Shown here piece after piece: positions 59,695-64,000 of a stretch of DNA of 64,000 nt (position 1 is its first letter; every line of letters begins with the position of its first letter). The translations under genes were made by a program, and so were the position numbers. A model generated the notes under the pieces. That model did not search any database and was not told where the DNA came from. It saw only the letters and a list, made by a program, of their open reading frames with translations. Source of the stretch: CAZJUP01 sp964549275 (lineage in GTDB: Bacteria > Fidelibacterota > Marinisomatia > Marinisomatales > TCS55); contig CAZJUP010000008.1 of the NCBI GenBank assembly GCA_964549275.1, positions 1 through 64,000 on the forward strand, given 5' to 3'.

Positions 59695-62600
59695 ATGTAT
59701 ATATCTGAACTCAATCTTCACGGTTTTAAATCCTTTGCCAAAAAAGAAAAACTGAAATTCGGCGAAGGCATCACTGTTATTGTCGGTCCCAACGGATGCG
59801 GCAAAACCAACATAGTTGATGCAATTCGCTGGGTATTGGGGGAGCAAAAGTATTCCGTGCTGAGAAGCGGAAAAATGGAAGATGTAATTTTTAATGGAGC
59901 AGAAAATTTAAAACCCCTTTCTGTCTGTGAAGCTACCCTAACCGTGCATAATAACCGGGGGAAACTGCCTCTTGAATATAACGATATTGAGATCGGCAGG
60001 AGAGTGTATAGGGACGGGAGCAGCGAATATTTTTTGAATCGAACACCTTGCCGCCTGAAGGATATTCATGATTTATTTGTGGATACGGGAATGGGGGCAG
60101 ATGCCTATTCCGTTATTGAACTGAAAATGATTGAGCAGATTCTCTCTGAGTCTGCTGGTGATCGGAAACATATGATGGAGGAAGCAGCGGGTATAAACAA
60201 GTATAAAGAACAGAGGCGGTCATCTCTCAGAAAGTTTGATGCGGTAAAACAGGATTTAGAGCGCATCAGTGATGTCATTAACGAAGTTGAAGGAAAAGTG
60301 CATAGCCTCGCCCTACAGTTAAAACGATATGAAAGACATGCGAAACTATCCGAAGAATTAAAAGAAAAAGAAGTCTCCCTGGCCTTTATTAAAGTTCATG
60401 ATTATGAATCCCGTATTGCCCCCATAAAACAAAAGGTGGAAGAGTTTAAACATCTACGGGAAGAAAAAGTCTCTCACGAATCTGTTCATGAAAAAACACT
60501 GGAGGATCTCCGTGATGTCTATCGGACACAACAGGGCGAGTTGGAAGAAGGACGAAAGGCGTTGAATCTCCTTGAGGAGGAACGTGAATCCTTCCGAAAC
60601 CATGTTCTGGTGAGCTCAGAACAGCATAAAGCCGCCCAGGCCACTATCGAGCGGCTAAGCCGGGAACAGGAAGCAGGAAAAGATAAAACAGCTCAAATGG
60701 AAGGGCAGTCCAGGGAATATAAAGCAGAATTAAAAGCGCTTACACCGGCTCTTGATCGTAAGCTTGCAGAGTATAAAAGTAAAAAAGATTCATTCGAAAA
60801 AGTAGATGCCCAATACAAAACTGCGCAAAAATCCTTAGAAGACGCACAATCAGCAAGGTGGGAAGCTCAAAGAAAACTTTCCGATGATCAGTCTCTGCTG
60901 CAAAGAACATTAGCCCTTGTAGAGGAAAAGAAAACAACATCAGGAAAACTGAAAGATAAAATCGAGTCTTTAGCGGTAATGGAAAAAGAGAACCGTGCCG
61001 AACAAAAATCGTTGGAATCCGGAAAATCTTCTGCTCAAAAAGTCGTGGATAATTTGACTAAAAAATTAACCACATCCCGAAGCTGGTTATCAGATTCAAG
61101 AGAAAAATACCAATCCCTTTCTTTAGACTTTCATGAATCTCGCGCAAAAATAGAGACTCTAAAATCTCAGCTACAATTTTATGAAGAATTGGTAGCCCAA
61201 AAAGACGGTTATCCTGAGGGAACACGCCTTATCCTGGATTCACCAAAAGATTTTCCGGAAATTCTGGGAACTATAGGAGATCTCTTTCAGGGTGACGAAA
61301 AATATAGTGCTGCCTTTGACAGCGCACTAGGCGACTTGGCAAAATGTCTTGTGGTTAAAGATAGAAAGGATGCCCTAAACGTATTAAAACGCATTCAGGA
61401 TGCGGGTGGGGGTGAGGTCTCCATCCTTCCTATAAAGGAAGCCACAACCAAGGTTCCGAATATTCAATCGGTGCCTCAACACAAATCCATATTAGGAACA
61501 GGTCTCGATTTAGCCGGTGTGGCAAAACCGTATGTAGCTTTGGCAAAAATCCTTGTAGGGAACCTGCTTATTGTGGAGGATATCAAACTTGTGATCAAAG
61601 ATGAATCTCTTTTTGGATGGGATTTAGCGGATTTAAAAGGAGCGTATATCGCCTCTGAATTTATCATGAAATCCCGCGGAACAGGTACAGATGGCAGTAT
61701 AATTGGCCGTCAGAAAAAAATAGATGCCCTGGCTAAGGAAATTCAAATTCTTGAAAAATCCTTGACAAAAAGAGAATCTGAAATTGCTGAATGGAAGGAA
61801 AAAATCTCTACTACTGAATCTGACATTAAAAAAATGACAGGTGAATTGGAATCTTCCACACAAGAATTGAATCAAGTTGAAACCGCTTTAATTCGAAATC
61901 ATTACGGTCAATCCCAAGTCTTGGAACAGTTAAACTCACTTCAGCAGGAATTATCGGAAACCCATGCGAATATTGAAGAATTAACGGCGGCATCTAAAAA
62001 ACTTGAACCGGGGTTAGCAAAAGGCCAGGGCTATATTGAAAAACTAAAGAAAAAAGCAGATTCGGCAGCAGAGTCCTTAATGACTGTCCAGCAGGAAAGA
62101 GATGCTTTCCATCAACAGGTTCAGGATTTGCGAATTGAACTCTTGAATTTAGAGAATAAGCGAGATAATCTGAATTTTCAGAACAGGGTGGCTCTGGAGA
62201 CAATAACAGAATTGAAGAGCCGGAATGAAGAAATAGTTCGTGAGGTGGCTTCACTGGAAATCCGAAAGAAAGATTTGAAGAAAAGAATCGATGATGGGGA
62301 AGAACAGCTGTCCTCAGTGAGCGGAAAACTGAAGAAGGAACGATCAGTCTTAGAACTAAAACGGCAAGCTGCACAGGATACTTATCAGTCTCTTGAAGAA
62401 CTTCAGGCTAAAATTCGGGCCGAACAGCAATCCCGGGAGTCCATACTTGAAGAACTTAAACACTGTGAATTAAATATCGTTGAATGGCAGCAGCGGATAA
62501 ATCTTATTCGGGAGCGGATTCATGATAGGTATAACGCCGAAGTTCCTAAGCATCTTGTGGTGGATGAATATCAAGATGACCTGGAATTACGGATTGAACG

Positions 62601-63234
62601 TATTCAGCGAAGTATTGATAATATTGGTCCTATCAATATGGCTGTACAGCAGGAACATGAGGAAGAATCTCAAAGATTAACTACGCTTAACGAGCAGCGG
62701 GATGATTTGATAGGATCCGAAGAAAATTTGAGGGAGACCATACAAAAAATTGATCAGGTTGCCCGGAAAAAGTTTATAGAAACTTTTGACCAGATTAAGC
62801 TGAATTTCGAAAAACTGTTTACCCTCTTTTTTGAAGGAGGGAATGCCCGATTGACTCTTATAGGAGACCCGGATCCTTTGGAGGCGGATATTGCAATCCA
62901 TGCCCAACCTCCGGGGAAAAAGAATCAGAGTCTTCGAATGCTGTCTGCTGGGGAAAAATCCCTGACGGCCATCGCTCTGCTTTTTGCGATTTACCAGTAT
63001 AAACCCAGTCCTTACTGTATTTTAGATGAAGTGGATGCCCCTTTGGATGACGTCAATATCCGTAAATTTACACGGGTACTGGATCAGTTTGCCGGAGAAA
63101 CCCAATTTATTGTGGTTACCCATAATAAACTGACCATGGAAGCTGCGAACTATATGTATGGTGTGACTATGGAAAATAAAGGGGTATCTAAATTGGTTTC
63201 TGTCAAGTTTAATGGACAAATGATTGATAATTGA
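59695..63234 (+). CDS. smc: Chromosome segregation protein SMC
   Basis: The 1,179-residue length and layout match bacterial SMC, the ATP-driven condensin subunit. The N-terminal ATPase half has ISELNLHGFKSFAKKEKL and Walker A VGPNGCGKTNIVDAIRWVLG (residues 30-49). Coiled coil runs to about 500. The hinge is at about 502-668 (EILGTIGDLFQGDEKYSAAF, GTDGSIIGRQKKI). A second coiled coil follows, and the C-terminal half has the signature LRMLSAGEKSLTAIALLFAI near 1082 with Walker B CILDEVDAPLDD. Partner scpA and scpB genes are not in the window. The ATG has no clear ribosome site, but the conserved frame begins exactly there. Confidence 0.97.
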   Translation: MYISELNLHGFKSFAKKEKLKFGEGITVIVGPNGCGKTNIVDAIRWVLGEQKYSVLRSGKMEDVIFNGAENLKPLSVCEATLTVHNNRGKLPLEYNDIEIGRRVYRDGSSEYFLNRTPCRLKDIHDLFVDTGMGADAYSVIELKMIEQILSESAGDRKHMMEEAAGINKYKEQRRSSLRKFDAVKQDLERISDVINEVEGKVHSLALQLKRYERHAKLSEELKEKEVSLAFIKVHDYESRIAPIKQKVEEFKHLREEKVSHESVHEKTLEDLRDVYRTQQGELEEGRKALNLLEEERESFRNHVLVSSEQHKAAQATIERLSREQEAGKDKTAQMEGQSREYKAELKALTPALDRKLAEYKSKKDSFEKVDAQYKTAQKSLEDAQSARWEAQRKLSDDQSLLQRTLALVEEKKTTSGKLKDKIESLAVMEKENRAEQKSLESGKSSAQKVVDNLTKKLTTSRSWLSDSREKYQSLSLDFHESRAKIETLKSQLQFYEELVAQKDGYPEGTRLILDSPKDFPEILGTIGDLFQGDEKYSAAFDSALGDLAKCLVVKDRKDALNVLKRIQDAGGGEVSILPIKEATTKVPNIQSVPQHKSILGTGLDLAGVAKPYVALAKILVGNLLIVEDIKLVIKDESLFGWDLADLKGAYIASEFIMKSRGTGTDGSIIGRQKKIDALAKEIQILEKSLTKRESEIAEWKEKISTTESDIKKMTGELESSTQELNQVETALIRNHYGQSQVLEQLNSLQQELSETHANIEELTAASKKLEPGLAKGQGYIEKLKKKADSAAESLMTVQQERDAFHQQVQDLRIELLNLENKRDNLNFQNRVALETITELKSRNEEIVREVASLEIRKKDLKKRIDDGEEQLSSVSGKLKKERSVLELKRQAAQDTYQSLEELQAKIRAEQQSRESILEELKHCELNIVEWQQRINLIRERIHDRYNAEVPKHLVVDEYQDDLELRIERIQRSIDNIGPINMAVQQEHEEESQRLTTLNEQRDDLIGSEENLRETIQKIDQVARKKFIETFDQIKLNFEKLFTLFFEGGNARLTLIGDPDPLEADIAIHAQPPGKKNQSLRMLSAGEKSLTAIALLFAIYQYKPSPYCILDEVDAPLDDVNIRKFTRVLDQFAGETQFIVVTHNKLTMEAANYMYGVTMENKGVSKLVSVKFNGQMIDN

Positions 63235-63361
63235 CCACTTGATTGATGAAGAAATAGAATTATCCTTAGGGGATAAAATAAATCATCGTTGGACGATTAT
63301 GACTTGAATTAACATATTCTTTCTTATGTCTTAATAAGGGGGCGCGTGTAATTTCTGCCCC

Positions 63362-64000
63362 ATGTCTACAAACCATATACGCAATTTTTGCATCATCGCT
63401 CATATCGACCATGGCAAATCCACGTTGGCTGACCGTCTTCTAGAGGAAACAGCAACCCTGGCCAAGAAGGATATGAAAGCCCAAGTGTTGGACAGTATGG
63501 ATTTAGAACGGGAACGGGGTATTACTATAAAGAGTCACCCTATCCAAATGCATTACCGTCGCGGAAATGGCCAGGATTTTATATTTAACTTGATTGATAC
63601 ACCGGGACACGTGGATTTTTCTTATGAAGTGTCCCGTTCCCTTGCTGCCTGCGAAGGGGCGTTGCTTCTGGTGGATGCTGCCCAGGGGGTCGAAGCTCAG
63701 ACCGTAAGCAACACGTATCTGGCTATTGAAAATGATTTAACCCTTATTCCGGTTATCAACAAAATCGATTTGCCAAGTGCTCGATTAGAAGAGGTTAAAG
63801 CCCAAATTATAGAATTAATTGGATGCGAAGAGGGAGAAATTCTTTTGGCAAGTGCAAAAAGCGGTAAGGGGATTCAAGAAGTTTTTGATGCCATTATAGA
63901 AAGGATTCCTCCCCCGGAGGACCATTCAGACGCCCCGCCCCGGGCAATGATTTTTGATTCCATGTATGATAATTATAAAGGGGCGATTCCTTATGTCCGG
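63362..64000 (+). CDS. lepA: Elongation factor 4 (LepA), 5' part
   Basis: The open frame starts at ATG 63362 and runs off the right edge, showing 213 residues. The GTPase motifs are visible: G1 [20 protein letters not shown]2 [17 protein letters not shown]3 [20 protein letters not shown]4 [10 protein letters not shown] and G5 ASAKSGKGI. The sequence after residue 12 with [13 protein letters not shown] is typical of LepA rather than EF-G. LepA is a ribosome-bound GTPase that helps initiation or back-translocation. The rest lies outside the window. Confidence 0.96.
   Translation, partial: MSTNHIRNFCIIAHIDHGKSTLADRLLEETATLAKKDMKAQVLDSMDLERERGITIKSHPIQMHYRRGNGQDFIFNLIDTPGHVDFSYEVSRSLAACEGALLLVDAAQGVEAQTVSNTYLAIENDLTLIPVINKIDLPSARLEEVKAQIIELIGCEEGEILLASAKSGKGIQEVFDAIIERIPPPEDHSDAPPRAMIFDSMYDNYKGAIPYVR

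Noticed and set aside
63260..63285. Hairpin ttatcc / ggataa after smc considered as terminator
   Set aside because: Short stem, no T run, and it lies in an AT-rich spacer before lepA; chance is likely.

Overview
This 64 kb window is a gene-dense chromosomal segment from a Gram-negative bacterium of the Fibrobacteres-Chlorobi-Bacteroidetes (FCB) side of the tree. A Marinimicrobia- or Calditrichota-like lineage is my best guess, but sequence alone does not fix the phylum. Three proteins end in type IX secretion (T9SS) C-terminal sorting domains: a partial gene at 1-129, an M1 aminopeptidase, and a giant 3,486-residue surface protein. There are also several lipoproteins, outer-membrane barrels, multiheme cytochromes and a perfect CIRCE element before groESL. 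I found no tRNA, rRNA, CRISPR array, transposase or integrase. No intergenic stretch reaches 300 bases.

Layout. 1-4055: the tail of a T9SS cargo gene, a hotdog thioesterase, two cell-envelope proteins and acetyl-CoA synthetase. 4221-9578: a respiratory cluster with two octaheme HAO-family cytochromes around a membrane-anchored NapC-like hexaheme cytochrome, followed by an outer-membrane barrel. 9677-18559: leucyl aminopeptidase, an HD-domain protein, RmuC, a lipoprotein, an SLC12-type transporter and a UvrD helicase fused to an Fe-S nuclease. 18644-21160: an envelope-sensing module of two Spy/CpxP-like proteins, an ECF sigma factor and a one-TM protein. 21299-25955: SerC, then a convergent MTA/SAH salvage group (deaminase on +; MsrA, MtnA and a class II aldolase on -). 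26075-28883: the three-subunit transhydrogenase PntAA-AB-B. 29008-37778: a mixed set with an M1 peptidase, a MORN-like lipoprotein, MscS, a permease, a short-form AhcY and dUTPase (dut).

37779-52049 looks like an inserted island. It holds a TPR-HTH sensor, a stand-alone HTH protein, a beta-helix-like exported protein and the giant adhesin. It is bounded by 76-bp direct repeats, each encoding the last 24 codons plus stop of dut. The two copies differ at only five bases, all synonymous, which fits insertion at the 3' end of dut between diverged alleles. This is the strongest unusual structure in the window.

52180-64000 is a housekeeping run: CIRCE-groES-groEL, then the tightly packed folB-folK-deoxynucleoside kinase-DoxX-dehydrogenase-ferredoxin-OMP-rsmE-HIT series, then smc and the start of lepA, which runs off the end of the window.
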